A stretch of DNA of 64,000 nt, taken from BOG-908 sp965198855. Lineage in GTDB: Bacteria; Pseudomonadota; Alphaproteobacteria; Acetobacterales; Acetobacteraceae. The position numbers were made by a program, and so were the translations under genes. Shown here in pieces: positions 50,693-60,206 of the stretch. A model generated the notes under the pieces. The model had not been told where the DNA came from, ran no database searches, and saw only the letters and a list, made by a program, of their open reading frames with translations. The stretch's first letter is position 1, and each line of letters starts with the position of its first letter. Location of the stretch: positions 1,364,001 through 1,428,000 of the forward strand of contig CBDAPZ010000001.1 of assembly GCA_965198855.1 (NCBI GenBank), in the 5' to 3' direction.

Positions 50693-51613
50693 TTACGCTG
50701 GCTTCTTGTACAAGAACGTGAGCTCGTGCTTGTTATGGAACAAGTGCCTTACCTCGCCACCTTCGATCGCCGCGAAAGCCTCTGCTGAGTCGTGATCCGT
50801 TGCTGCCTGAAATTTCAGCGTGCAGATGATGTTTTTGGTTTTGCCCGAGGCGATCCAGTTGCGCACGAGCGTCAATAGCCGCTCCGGATAAGCGATCACA
50901 TCGCACACCAGCCAGTCCACGGGCGGTTCCTGCGAGGGGTCCATCGCGAAGGCGCTTTCCTGCCGCGCCGTCACGCCGGGCAGCGCGGCGATGGCAGGCA
51001 TCAATGGCGCCTTGTCGATCGCCGTTACGTTAGCACCCAATTTTGCCAGCACCCAGGTCCAGCCGCCGGGGGATGCACCGAGATCGAGGCAATTATCGCC
51101 CGGCCCTGGCCAGCTTCGGCACAGGGTGAAGGCCTCCCATAGTTTGAGGTAGGCGCGGCTGGGCGGCCCGACGCGATCTTCCACGAACGCGACCTCCCCG
51201 TTCACGAATGGGCTGGTTTGTGTGGGGCTCACCAGCATGCGGTCATTCGACAGCATGGTCCATGCACCGAGATGGCTGGTGGGTGCGGCGGTCGGGAACA
51301 CCAGCGGTTTTGGTTTCAGCGGCGGCAGCTTGGTGGTGATAAGGGCGGCGCGGCTGTCATGGTCGAAGGGTAGGTAGCCCCAGTTGCGCTGGATCGCCCG
51401 CAGGGCGGCGGCGGCGGTGCCTGTGGTCTCGGCCGGCAGTTCGCGCGGATCGGTCCAGATGTTGAGCGCCCAGGCGGCGGGCACCGGCGGATCCGGCGAC
51501 AAAGCGAGGATCCCGTGCCAGGCTGTCACGGTCACGCCGCGCCGGACGAGTTCCTCCGCCAGGATTTCCGCGAACCCGTCCGCAGCCAGGTAGGCGCTGC
51601 GGATCTCGGTCAG
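50693..51613 (-). CDS. RlmM-like SAM-dependent rRNA methyltransferase
   Basis: A protein of about 306 residues with a C-terminal FtsJ-type methyltransferase domain: CLDLGASPGGWTWVLAKLGA (SAM motif I), VTAIDKAPLM, VDWLVCDVIAYPERLL (catalytic Asp) and IICTLKFQAATDHDS (catalytic Lys). The arrangement matches RlmM, which 2'-O-methylates C2498 of 23S rRNA, but the N-terminal RNA-binding part is shorter. No ATG, GTG or TTG lies near the N-terminal TEIRSAYLAADGF block. A CTG at 51613 overlaps the stop of the DUF423 gene as CTGA and is used here; a GTG at 51529 would lose 28 residues. Confidence 0.82.
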   Translation of the reverse strand: MTEIRSAYLAADGFAEILAEELVRRGVTVTAWHGILALSPDPPVPAAWALNIWTDPRELPAETTGTAAAALRAIQRNWGYLPFDHDSRAALITTKLPPLKPKPLVFPTAAPTSHLGAWTMLSNDRMLVSPTQTSPFVNGEVAFVEDRVGPPSRAYLKLWEAFTLCRSWPGPGDNCLDLGASPGGWTWVLAKLGANVTAIDKAPLMPAIAALPGVTARQESAFAMDPSQEPPVDWLVCDVIAYPERLLTLVRNWIASGKTKNIICTLKFQAATDHDSAEAFAAIEGGEVRHLFHNKHELTFLYKKPA

Positions 51614-51996
51614 GGTGTGGGCCCTGCCGCAAGTGCCGAGGCCATCAGCAGCAGCCAGGCCACGATCAGCGTGACACCGCCGATCGGTGCGATCGGGCCG
51701 ATGGCGATGCCGCCCAGGCGATGCGCATAGATCGCGCCGCAGAACATCAGCGCACCGAGCAGAAAGCCGAAACCTGCCAGCGTGCCGAGTTGATGGGCCA
51801 ATGGTGGTGCCCGCATCAGCCACAACCCCGTCAGCGCAAGAGCTATCGCGTGCCAGCCTTGCATCTGCACCGCGCCACGCACTGCCTCCAGCGCCTTCGC
51901 GTCCAGCCTTTGCGACAGCGCGTGCGCGGCCGCCGCCGCCATCGCCACTGCCAGCGCGCCGGCCAGCGCTCCGAGGGCGAGAAAAATCCGTCCCAT
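51610..51996 (-). CDS. DUF423 family small membrane protein
   Basis: This 128-residue protein has four predicted membrane helices and the DUF423 features: GALAGALAVAMAAAAAHAL at the N terminus and GFGFLLGALMFCGAIYAHRL with PIGGVTLIVAWLLLMAS at the end. The function is unknown for the whole family. The ATG at 51996 is preferred because it begins directly before the first helix; the frame is open to 52035. The RlmM-like gene follows with overlapping stop and start. Confidence 0.85.
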   Translation of the reverse strand: MGRIFLALGALAGALAVAMAAAAAHALSQRLDAKALEAVRGAVQMQGWHAIALALTGLWLMRAPPLAHQLGTLAGFGFLLGALMFCGAIYAHRLGGIAIGPIAPIGGVTLIVAWLLLMASALAAGPTP

Positions 51997-52094
51997 ACCA
52001 AGCACACCCCATTTTAGATCCGCAGCGCGCCTCATCTGCCGAAGGGGCGCGATACGATCTTCTTTTCCGCCCTTACAGGCGATAAGCTCGCATC

Positions 52095-53045
52095 ATGCCA
52101 CGTGGCGACCTCTTTCCCGAAATCGGCCCGTTCGAGACGGGCTACCTGCCGCTGACGGATGGCCACGTCATGTATTGGGAGCAGGTGGGAAATCCGCGCG
52201 GCAAGCCCGTGCTGTTCCTGCATGGCGGTCCGGGTGCAGGCGCCGGCGCGGTCCATCGCCGCTTCTTCGACCCCGTGCATTGGCGTGTCGTGATTTTCGA
52301 CCAGCGCGGCGCCGGCCGCTCGCGCCCGCTCGGCAGCCTCGAATCGAACACCACGCAGCATTTGGTCGCCGATATCGAGCGCCTGCGCAGCTATCTCGGC
52401 ATCGAGCGCTGGTTGCTGTTCGGAGGCTCCTGGGGCTCCACCCTCGCGCTCGCCTATGCGCAAGCCCACGCCGCTCAAATCATCGGCCTGGTGCTGCGCG
52501 GCGTGTTCCTGGGCCGCAAGCAGGAAGTGGACTGGTTCCTGGACGGTCTGCGCCAGATCTTTCCCGACGCACACGCCGCCTTCGCCGGCTTCCTGCCACC
52601 GGAGGAACGCCACGACCTGCTCGGCAACTACCTCAAGCGCCTCACCGACCCCGACCCTCTGATCCACATGGCGGCCGCCCGCGCCTGGTCGATCTACGAA
52701 GGCTCCTGCAGCACGCTTCTGCCAAGTCCCGACACGGTGAACTCCTTCGCGCAGGACCGCACCGCGCTCGGCCTGGCACGGATCGAAGCGCATTACTTTG
52801 CACATGATTTGTTCATGCCGCCGGAAGGGCTGCTCGGCCACATGTCGGCGATCGGGCATTTGCAGGGCGAGATCGTGCAAGGGCGCTACGACATGGTGTG
52901 TCCGGCGGCCACCGCGTTCGAGCTTGCGGCGAACTGGCCTTCGGCGCGGCTGACGGTGATACCGGATGCCGGGCACTCGGCGCTGGAGCCGGGGGTGCGG
53001 CGCGCGCTGGTGGCAGCGGTCGAGCGGTTCAAGAATCGGATGTGA
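52095..53045 (+). CDS. pip: Proline iminopeptidase
   Basis: This 316-residue alpha/beta hydrolase (S33 family) releases N-terminal proline from peptides. Motifs: LFLHGGPGAGAG (oxyanion-hole HGGPG), IFDQRGAGRSRPLG, nucleophile Ser in FGGSWGSTLALAYA, IEAHYFAHDLFM and the catalytic His in PDAGHSALEP. Length is normal. It is monocistronic, divergent from the DUF423 gene, and ends before repeat copy I. Confidence 0.94.
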   Translation: MPRGDLFPEIGPFETGYLPLTDGHVMYWEQVGNPRGKPVLFLHGGPGAGAGAVHRRFFDPVHWRVVIFDQRGAGRSRPLGSLESNTTQHLVADIERLRSYLGIERWLLFGGSWGSTLALAYAQAHAAQIIGLVLRGVFLGRKQEVDWFLDGLRQIFPDAHAAFAGFLPPEERHDLLGNYLKRLTDPDPLIHMAAARAWSIYEGSCSTLLPSPDTVNSFAQDRTALGLARIEAHYFAHDLFMPPEGLLGHMSAIGHLQGEIVQGRYDMVCPAATAFELAANWPSARLTVIPDAGHSALEPGVRRALVAAVERFKNRM

Positions 53046-53056
53046 GAGGACAAAGC

Positions 53057-53093
53057 GTGTTCTTTTCTGAAGAAAAGAACCAAAAGACTTTCA
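53057..53093 (-). repeat. A/T-rich hairpin repeat, copy I
   Basis: A reverse copy (GTTCTTTTCTGAAGAAAAGAAC, then CAAAAGACTTTC), starting 11 bases after the pip stop codon and upstream of the atp operon. Confidence 0.88.
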
Positions 53094-53248
53094 TGCATTG
53101 GGCATCATTCGAGCGGATATCTAGCTCATGATCGGGCCTCGCTAAAGACCAAAGGGGCAGTTCGGGCGTGTTGCCACCCCATACCCCCCATGCTATTCGC
53201 CCGGCGGCCGGTATCCCGGCCCTTATCACAGCGATCGGACACCCAAAC

Positions 53249-53818
53249 GTGGCCTCAGGCGGCACGACAATCTCCCATGGCGGCGGCCTCGCCGACCGTT
53301 ACGCGGCAGCACTCTATGATCTCGCCGACGAGCAGGGCGTGCTCGACCAGACCGTCTTCGAGGCGAGCAATCTCGGCCAGGTGATCGATGGCAGCGCGGA
53401 TTTCCGACGCCTGATCGAAAGCCCGCTGATCGACGTCAAACAGGCCATCTCCGGCGTCCGCGCCGTGCTCGAGATGGAGTATTTTTCGCCCATCATCGTG
53501 CGCTTCGTCTGCGTGATCGCAGCCAATCGCCGCCTCAACAAGCTTCGCTCCATCGTCACCGCCTTCGCCAATCTCGTCGCCGAGAAGCGCGGCGTGGTGA
53601 CGGCACAGGTGAGCACCGCACACGGCCTTTCCGACGTGCAGCGCGAATCGCTGCGCGCCCGGCTGATCGAATCCGGCTACGGCCGCGTGAACATCGATGA
53701 AAAGGTCGATCCGTCCCTGCTCGGCGGGCTGGTGGTTCGCATCGGTGCCCGCCTCTATGACAGCAGCCTCAAATCGCGCTTGCAACGCCTCAAATTCGCC
53801 ATGAAGGGAGCCGCGTGA
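53249..53818 (+). CDS. atpH: F1F0 ATP synthase delta subunit
   Basis: The delta subunit links F1 to the peripheral stalk. The 189-residue product shows GLADRYAAALYDLADEQG at the N terminus and the C-terminal family motif KVDPSLLGGLVVRIGARLYD followed by SLKSRLQRLKFAM. Start is probably GTG 53249; the frame is open upstream to 53168, but that part has no similarity to the family. It is the first gene of atpHAGDC. The F0 genes are elsewhere, as in other alphaproteobacteria. Confidence 0.95.
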   Translation: MASGGTTISHGGGLADRYAAALYDLADEQGVLDQTVFEASNLGQVIDGSADFRRLIESPLIDVKQAISGVRAVLEMEYFSPIIVRFVCVIAANRRLNKLRSIVTAFANLVAEKRGVVTAQVSTAHGLSDVQRESLRARLIESGYGRVNIDEKVDPSLLGGLVVRIGARLYDSSLKSRLQRLKFAMKGAA

Positions 53819-53819
53819 G

Positions 53820-55361
<1,542 letters not shown>

Positions 55362-55364
55362 GAC

Positions 55365-56249
55365 ATGGCCACGTTAAAAGACCTTCGGGGACGCATCAAC
55401 AGCGTCAAGTCGACCCGCAAGATCACCTCGGCCATGAAGATGGTGGCCGCGTCCAAGCTGCGCCGTGCCCAGGCCGCAGCCGAAGCGGCTCGCCCCTACG
55501 CCGAGCGTATGGCGGGGATGTTGAGCCGGCTCGCCGCCAACGTGGCCGGCACGCCGGGTGCGCCGAGGCTACTGGTCGGCACTGGCAAGGACCAGGTGCA
55601 TCTGGTGATCGCGATGACGGTAGATCGCGGGCTGGCGGGCGCATTCAGCTCGGGTGTTGGCCGCCAAGCACGGAGCCTGGTGCGCCGGCTGCTGACCGAG
55701 GGCAAGACCGTCAAGATCTTGGCTGTCGGACGCAAGGGACGCGACTATCTGAAGCGCGAGTTTGCCGACAACATGTCCGGCGACCAGATGCTGGGCGGCC
55801 GCAAGACCATTGAGTTCGCTCAGGCGAAGGATTTGGCGACGACGGTGTTCGAGATGTTCGAACGCGGTGAGTTCGATGTGGCCACGCTGGTGTATAACCG
55901 CTTTAAATCGGTGATCGCCCAGATCCCTACGGAAGTGCAGATCATCCCCCTGCCCTTGCCCGAGGTTTCGGAAGAGAAGGAGTCGGGTCCGAAGGCGGTC
56001 TACGAATTCGAGCCCGATGAAGAGACGATTTTGTTGCGTCTGCTGCCGCAAAACCTGGCGATCCAGATCTATCGCGCCATGTTGGAAAGCAATGCCGGTT
56101 TCTACGGCGCGCAGATGACGAGCATGGACAACGCGACGCGCAATGCCGGCGACATGATCAACCGTCTCACGCAGAATTATAACAGAACGCGCCAAGCCAA
56201 CATCACGCGCGAACTGATCGAGATCATCTCGGGCGCCGAAGCGCTCTAG
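55365..56249 (+). CDS. atpG: F1F0 ATP synthase gamma subunit
   Basis: The gamma subunit is the rotating central shaft. The 294-residue protein has the N-terminal coiled-coil (LKDLRGRINSVKSTRKITSA, MKMVAASKLRRAQ) and the C-terminal family signature MDNATRNAGDMINRLTQNYN with RQANITRELIEIISG. The 64-base gap to atpD holds repeat copy J. Confidence 0.97.
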   Translation: MATLKDLRGRINSVKSTRKITSAMKMVAASKLRRAQAAAEAARPYAERMAGMLSRLAANVAGTPGAPRLLVGTGKDQVHLVIAMTVDRGLAGAFSSGVGRQARSLVRRLLTEGKTVKILAVGRKGRDYLKREFADNMSGDQMLGGRKTIEFAQAKDLATTVFEMFERGEFDVATLVYNRFKSVIAQIPTEVQIIPLPLPEVSEEKESGPKAVYEFEPDEETILLRLLPQNLAIQIYRAMLESNAGFYGAQMTSMDNATRNAGDMINRLTQNYNRTRQANITRELIEIISGAEAL

Positions 56250-56297
56250 CACGCAAAAATCGTTTGCTTCTTTTCTTCAGAAAAGAAGTTCTTTCTT
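56250..56297 (+). repeat. A/T-rich hairpin repeat, copy J, inside the atp operon
   Basis: A forward copy (GCAAAAATCGTTTGC, CTTCTTTTCTTCAGAAAAGAAG) starting at the atpG stop codon and ending just before the atpD ribosome binding site (GGAGG). Because atpD needs read-through from atpH, this copy cannot be a strong terminator. Confidence 0.88.
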
Positions 56298-56313
56298 TGG
56301 AGGTTTTCGACAA

Positions 56314-57744
56314 ATGGCAACCAACTCCGTAGGCCGCGTCAGCCAAGTTTTGGGCGCCGTCGTTGACGTTCAATTCGAAGGTGACCTGCCCTTCATCCAA
56401 AACGCGCTGCGTTCGAAGATCGGCGATCGCGAACTGGTTCTCGAAGTCGCGCAGGAGCTCGGCGAGCGCACCGTGCGCTGCATCGCCATGGACAGCACCG
56501 ACGGCATGGTGCGCGGCCAGGAAGTCACCGATACCGGCCTGCCGATCACCGTTCCCGTCGGCCCGCAGACGCTCGGCCGCATCCTCAACGTCATCGGCGA
56601 GCCGATCGACGAGCGTGGCCCGGTGAATGCCACCCATTTCAGCCCGATCCATCGCGAGGCGCCGTCCTTCGAGGACCAAGCCGCGGCGGTCGAAGTGCTG
56701 GTCACCGGCATCAAGGTTGTCGATCTGCTCGCACCTTATCTGAAGGGCGGCAAGATCGGCCTGTTCGGCGGCGCCGGCGTGGGCAAGACCGTGCTCATCC
56801 AGGAGCTGATCAACAACATCGCCAAAGGTCATGGCGGCGTCTCGGTGTTTGCCGGCGTCGGCGAGCGCACGCGTGAGGGCAACGATCTTTACCACGAGAT
56901 GATCGATGCCGGCGTGATCAAGCTCGGCGACAACACCACCGAGGGCAGCAAGGTGGCACTCGTTTATGGCCAGATGAACGAGCCGCCGGGCGCGCGCGCG
57001 CGCGTAGGCCTCACCGGCCTCACCCTCGCCGAATATTTCCGCGACGAGGAAGGCCAGGATGTTCTGTTCTTCGTCGACAACATCTTCCGCTTCACCCAGG
57101 CCGGCGCCGAAGTCTCCGCCCTTCTCGGCCGTATTCCCTCAGCCGTGGGCTACCAGCCGACGCTCGCGACCGACATGGGCGCTCTGCAGGAGCGCATCAC
57201 GTCCACCAAGAAGGGCTCGATCACCTCGGTGCAGGCCATCTACGTGCCTGCCGACGACCTGACCGACCCGGCGCCCGCCACGTCTTTCGCCCATCTTGAT
57301 GCGACCACCGTGCTGAACCGCTCGATCTCGGAAAAAGGCATCTATCCGGCCGTTGATCCGCTCGACTCCACCTCGCGCTCGCTCGATCCGCGGATCGTCG
57401 GCGAAGAGCACTACCAGGTGGCCCGCGACGTGCAGCGCATCCTGCAGACCTACAAAAGCTTGCAGGACATCATTGCCATTCTCGGCATGGACGAGCTTTC
57501 CGAAGAGGACAAACTCACCGTCGCCCGCGCCCGCAAGATCGAGCGCTTCATGTCGCAGCCCTTCCACGTGGCGACCGTCTTCACCGGCCTCGAAGGCAAG
57601 TTCGTGCCGATCGCCGACACCGTCCGCTCCTTCAAGGAGATCGTGGACGGCAAGCATGACGACCTGCCGGAAGCGGCCTTCCTGATGGTCGGCACCATCG
57701 AGGAAGCCCGCGAGAAAGCCGAGAAGATGAAGGTGAGCGCGTAA
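56314..57744 (+). CDS. atpD: F1F0 ATP synthase beta subunit
   Basis: The catalytic F1 subunit, 476 residues, with Walker A FGGAGVGKTVLIQELI, GERTREGNDLYHEM, DEEGQDVLFFVDNIFRFTQA (Walker B) and the signature PAVDPLDSTSR. It is the most conserved protein of the window and would serve for taxonomic placement. GGAGG stands before the ATG, with repeat copy J further upstream. Confidence 0.98.
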   Translation: MATNSVGRVSQVLGAVVDVQFEGDLPFIQNALRSKIGDRELVLEVAQELGERTVRCIAMDSTDGMVRGQEVTDTGLPITVPVGPQTLGRILNVIGEPIDERGPVNATHFSPIHREAPSFEDQAAAVEVLVTGIKVVDLLAPYLKGGKIGLFGGAGVGKTVLIQELINNIAKGHGGVSVFAGVGERTREGNDLYHEMIDAGVIKLGDNTTEGSKVALVYGQMNEPPGARARVGLTGLTLAEYFRDEEGQDVLFFVDNIFRFTQAGAEVSALLGRIPSAVGYQPTLATDMGALQERITSTKKGSITSVQAIYVPADDLTDPAPATSFAHLDATTVLNRSISEKGIYPAVDPLDSTSRSLDPRIVGEEHYQVARDVQRILQTYKSLQDIIAILGMDELSEEDKLTVARARKIERFMSQPFHVATVFTGLEGKFVPIADTVRSFKEIVDGKHDDLPEAAFLMVGTIEEAREKAEKMKVSA

Positions 57745-57771
57745 GCGCCACTACGGGAGCCCGGTTAGAAT

Positions 57772-58179
57772 ATGCCGATAGAACTCGAAATCGTCAGCCC
57801 CATGCGCCTGGTGCTGTCGCGCCCGGTCGATATGGTGGTGATGCCTGGCTATGAGGGTGACCTCGCCGCCATGGAACACCACGCGCCGATGATCACGCTG
57901 CTCCGCGGCGGCGTGATCGCCCTCTACGAAGGCACTAACGTGACCGATCGCTTCTTTGTCGGCGGCGGCTTTGCCGAGATCACACCGGAACGCTGCACCA
58001 TCCTCGCCGATGACATCGTGCCGGTCGAAGACCTCTCGGTTGAAACAGCGCAACGTGGCCTGGAAGCAGCGGAATCAGCCTGGTCCGAGGTCGACAAGAA
58101 CGACATCAACGCACGCGATGGCGTGCTCGATCGTCTGCAATCCACCCGAGAAGCCGTCCGCGTCGCTGCCGCGCGCTGA
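57772..58179 (+). CDS. atpC: F1F0 ATP synthase epsilon subunit
   Basis: A 135-residue epsilon subunit: N-terminal beta-sandwich (LEIVSPMRLVLSRPVDMVVM, GYEGDLAAMEHHAPMITLLR) and C-terminal helical hairpin rich in Glu and Ala (AESAWSEVDKNDINARDG). It regulates ATP hydrolysis and joins gamma to the c-ring. It is the last gene of the atp operon. Confidence 0.96.
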   Translation: MPIELEIVSPMRLVLSRPVDMVVMPGYEGDLAAMEHHAPMITLLRGGVIALYEGTNVTDRFFVGGGFAEITPERCTILADDIVPVEDLSVETAQRGLEAAESAWSEVDKNDINARDGVLDRLQSTREAVRVAAAR

Positions 58180-58216
58180 TCCACCCAGAACGCTGAAGAG
58201 ACACAAAGCCGTGTAA

Positions 58217-58238
58217 TCTGTGGCTTCCTGGCCACAGA
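58217..58238 (+). terminator. Small hairpin downstream of atpC
   Basis: TCTGTGGC and GCCACAGA form a perfect eight-base stem around a six-base loop, 38 bases after the atpC stop. There is no following T run, so termination is uncertain. The rest of 58180-58400 shows no gene I can support; an open frame through it (from 58272) looks non-coding before 58401. Confidence 0.5.
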
Positions 58239-58400
58239 TGAGACAGGGCGTATTCACGCCCCCAGCAACCGATGGCATTATGGGCTGTTCACGGCAGGTG
58301 GGTCTTCGTCACGCGAAAAGCCGTGGCAAGCACCGGGCAAAAGCCGGCAGAACGGATTAGAGTTGATTATGTATTACGCGCCAAGCACGGTGCCGCCCCT

Positions 58401-59234
58401 ATGAAGCATTGGCGGATCGATGACGTCCCCTGGGACCGCTTCGACCCGATAAAAGTCGACCCCGAGATCGTGGCGCTGGTCAAAGCCGCGGCTATGGTCG
58501 AGCGCAACGGCGTCGATTACGGCACTTACCTCAATCGCGTTTTCGTCGACGACCCGGATTTCCGCGCCGCAGCCGATCGCTGGTCGGTCGAAGAAGTGCA
58601 GCACGGCGATACGCTCGGCCGATGGGCCATGCTCGCAGATCCCACGTGGAGCTTTGAAGACGCCTTCGCGCGCTACAAATCCGGCTATCACCTCCCGCTG
58701 CTCGACGCCGACCGATCCGTGCGCGGCTCACGCACCGGCGAACTGATCGCTCGCTGCATGGTGGAGACCGGCACCTCCAGCTACTACTCGGCCCTTGCCG
58801 ACTCTACCCAGGAACCGGTGCTGAAGGAGATCTGCCGGCTCATCGCAGCGGACGAATTCCGCCACTTCAAACTGTTCTACGACCACCTCAAACGCTATCT
58901 GAAACGCGAACGCATCGGTGTCTGGCGTCGCGTGATGATCGCCGCCGGCCGGATCGGCGAAAGCGAAGACGACGAACTCGCCTATGCCTTTCACTGCGGA
59001 AACACCCCCGCCGGCGCCACCTATGAACACAAACAGGCCATCGCCGGCTACATGTCCCGTGCGATGAACGTCTACACCTACGGCCACATGGCCCGCGCCA
59101 CGAGCATGATCATGAAATCGGTCGGCCTCCCCCCCCGCGGCCGCCTCTACACCCTGGCGGCCCAACTCGCCTGGCGCCTCATGCGCAGCCGTCGCGCCAA
59201 ATTCCGCAAAGACTGCTTGGGAAGTGCTGCTTAG
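58401..59234 (+). CDS. Di-iron ferritin-fold protein, acyl-ACP desaturase-like
   Basis: This 277-residue protein has the full ligand set of a di-iron carboxylate four-helix bundle: Glu34, Glu65 with His68 (WSVEEVQHGDTL, ExxH), Glu122, and Glu152 with His155 (AADEFRHFKLFY, ExxH). The spacing and the words EEVQHGD and AADEFRH resemble soluble acyl-ACP desaturases (EENRHGD, AADEKRH). A stearoyl-ACP-type desaturase or related O2-using oxidase is possible. The ATG at 58401 is chosen because the first helix follows soon after; no clear ribosome site is seen. Its last codons and stop lie in a 28-bp inverted repeat shared with the next, convergent gene. Confidence 0.72.
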   Translation: MKHWRIDDVPWDRFDPIKVDPEIVALVKAAAMVERNGVDYGTYLNRVFVDDPDFRAAADRWSVEEVQHGDTLGRWAMLADPTWSFEDAFARYKSGYHLPLLDADRSVRGSRTGELIARCMVETGTSSYYSALADSTQEPVLKEICRLIAADEFRHFKLFYDHLKRYLKRERIGVWRRVMIAAGRIGESEDDELAYAFHCGNTPAGATYEHKQAIAGYMSRAMNVYTYGHMARATSMIMKSVGLPPRGRLYTLAAQLAWRLMRSRRAKFRKDCLGSAA

Positions 59235-59369
59235 GCGTTTGTTGAGCCCAGCAAAGGCGGGAGGCTTTGCCCCCTCGACTCCCACCAGGGTGTGGCCCTC
59301 CAGCAGGGTCCAGGGGCAGCGCCCCTGGCCTTCATTTGGCGCAACAAACGCCTAAGCAGCACTTCCCAA
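59217..59369. repeat. Perfect 28-bp inverted repeat closing two convergent genes
   Basis: Bases 59217-59244 and 59342-59369 are exact reverse complements (left arm begins TTGGGAAGTGCTGCTTAG), separated by 97 bases. Each arm contains the last codons and the TAG stop of a gene: the di-iron protein on the plus strand and the unknown gene on the minus strand, both ending Leu-Gly-Ser-Ala-Ala. The loop is filled by GC-rich repeat copy 3. Confidence 0.95.
59259..59336. repeat. GC-rich intergenic repeat, copy 3
   Basis: A shorter relative of the elements at 10494 and 37334: it contains GAGGCTTTGCCCCCTCGACT, a CCACCAGGG block, GCCCTCCAGCAGGG and the end GGGGCAGCGCCCCTGGCCTT. It lies wholly inside the 28-bp inverted repeat. 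Confidence 0.8.
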
Positions 59370-59789
59370 ACGGCTGGCGGATTGGCGCAGGCGGGGGAGC
59401 AGATCGGTGACGACGGCGTGGCGGGGTGGGAGAAGCGGCGTGGCTGTGACGCCCGGCAGAACCGCCGCGAAGGCGCTCGTCATGGAGGCGAATGCGCCGA
59501 TATCTGTCCCGGTCAGGCAGCACCAGACATTGATAACGGTGCCTTTTCGGGCAAAGCCCCAGCGAGACCACGCTTCGCCCCGGCGGTAAAGACAGACAAA
59601 GTCGCCGTATTCGCCGTCGGCGTTACCTTCGCATTCATGAATGTTCAGCCGATCGTAACCCGCTGCACGCGCCGGCTCCCGCCAGTCGTTCAGTTCCACA
59701 CGATCGATGGACGTCAGGTAGACTGCAGACTTGGCCGACGCTTTGAAGGCGATGACAACGCCCACAACTCCAGGTTGATCCTTGCCCAT
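59352..59789 (-). CDS. Unknown protein, about 145 residues
   Basis: I do not recognise the family. The product looks soluble and folded, with mixed sequence (VGVVIAFKASAKSAVYLTSI, DRLNIHECEGNADGEYGDFV, GFARKGTVINVWCCLTGTD) and an Ala/Leu-rich tail. The ATG at 59789 has GGTG about nine bases upstream; the ATG at 59801 is four codons earlier. Amino-acid composition and codon phase look like a real gene. Its 3' end lies in the inverted repeat shared with the di-iron gene. Confidence 0.55.
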   Translation of the reverse strand: MGKDQPGVVGVVIAFKASAKSAVYLTSIDRVELNDWREPARAAGYDRLNIHECEGNADGEYGDFVCLYRRGEAWSRWGFARKGTVINVWCCLTGTDIGAFASMTSAFAAVLPGVTATPLLPPRHAVVTDLLPRLRQSASRLGSAA

Positions 59790-59801
59790 GGGAACATTCA
59801 C

Positions 59802-60206
59802 CGTCTGGTTTCGTCGGCTTTTCTAACCTAAATTTTTCGTGAAGTCCCGTGATCCGTTTCACACACTAGGGGTGTTTACGACATTAAAATGATACGCCTC
59901 CGTGCAAAACTGCACCTGAGGTTGTTTCGGTAGCCATTCAATGCCACCTTCCAGCAGGTGCAGCAAGTCCGGAAAAAGCCCTGCCGGTTGCAAGTCTGCG
60001 CATGCGCCGCCCACCTGTAGCCCCCCTTTGGCACCTGGGCTCGCGTTGCCTTCGGAGCGGATCAAGGCCGGCGATGTCAGCCTGATGCTACTTCTTAGTG
60101 CTCTGGTGATCATTCTCATCTGGCGAAAGTAGGGTCGGCAGGCTTGACGGATGCCGACGCCGTGTATCGGTGATCTCTTTCTCCACATGCGGGCAGAGTT
60201 CTCTAC
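59802..60206. other. About 400 bp without a supported gene
   Basis: GC content is lower here. Two open frames exist (plus 59941-60132, which ends in a hydrophobic stretch VSLMLLLSALVIILIWRK; minus 59859-60215), but neither has a convincing start or family. The plus-strand one could be a small single-helix membrane peptide. The promoter of the ROK kinase gene should lie near 60150. Confidence 0.4.

Noticed and set aside
59941..60132. A plus-strand 63-codon frame ending in a hydrophobic stretch
   Set aside because: Start and first 40 residues look random; a small membrane peptide is possible but not supported enough to call.
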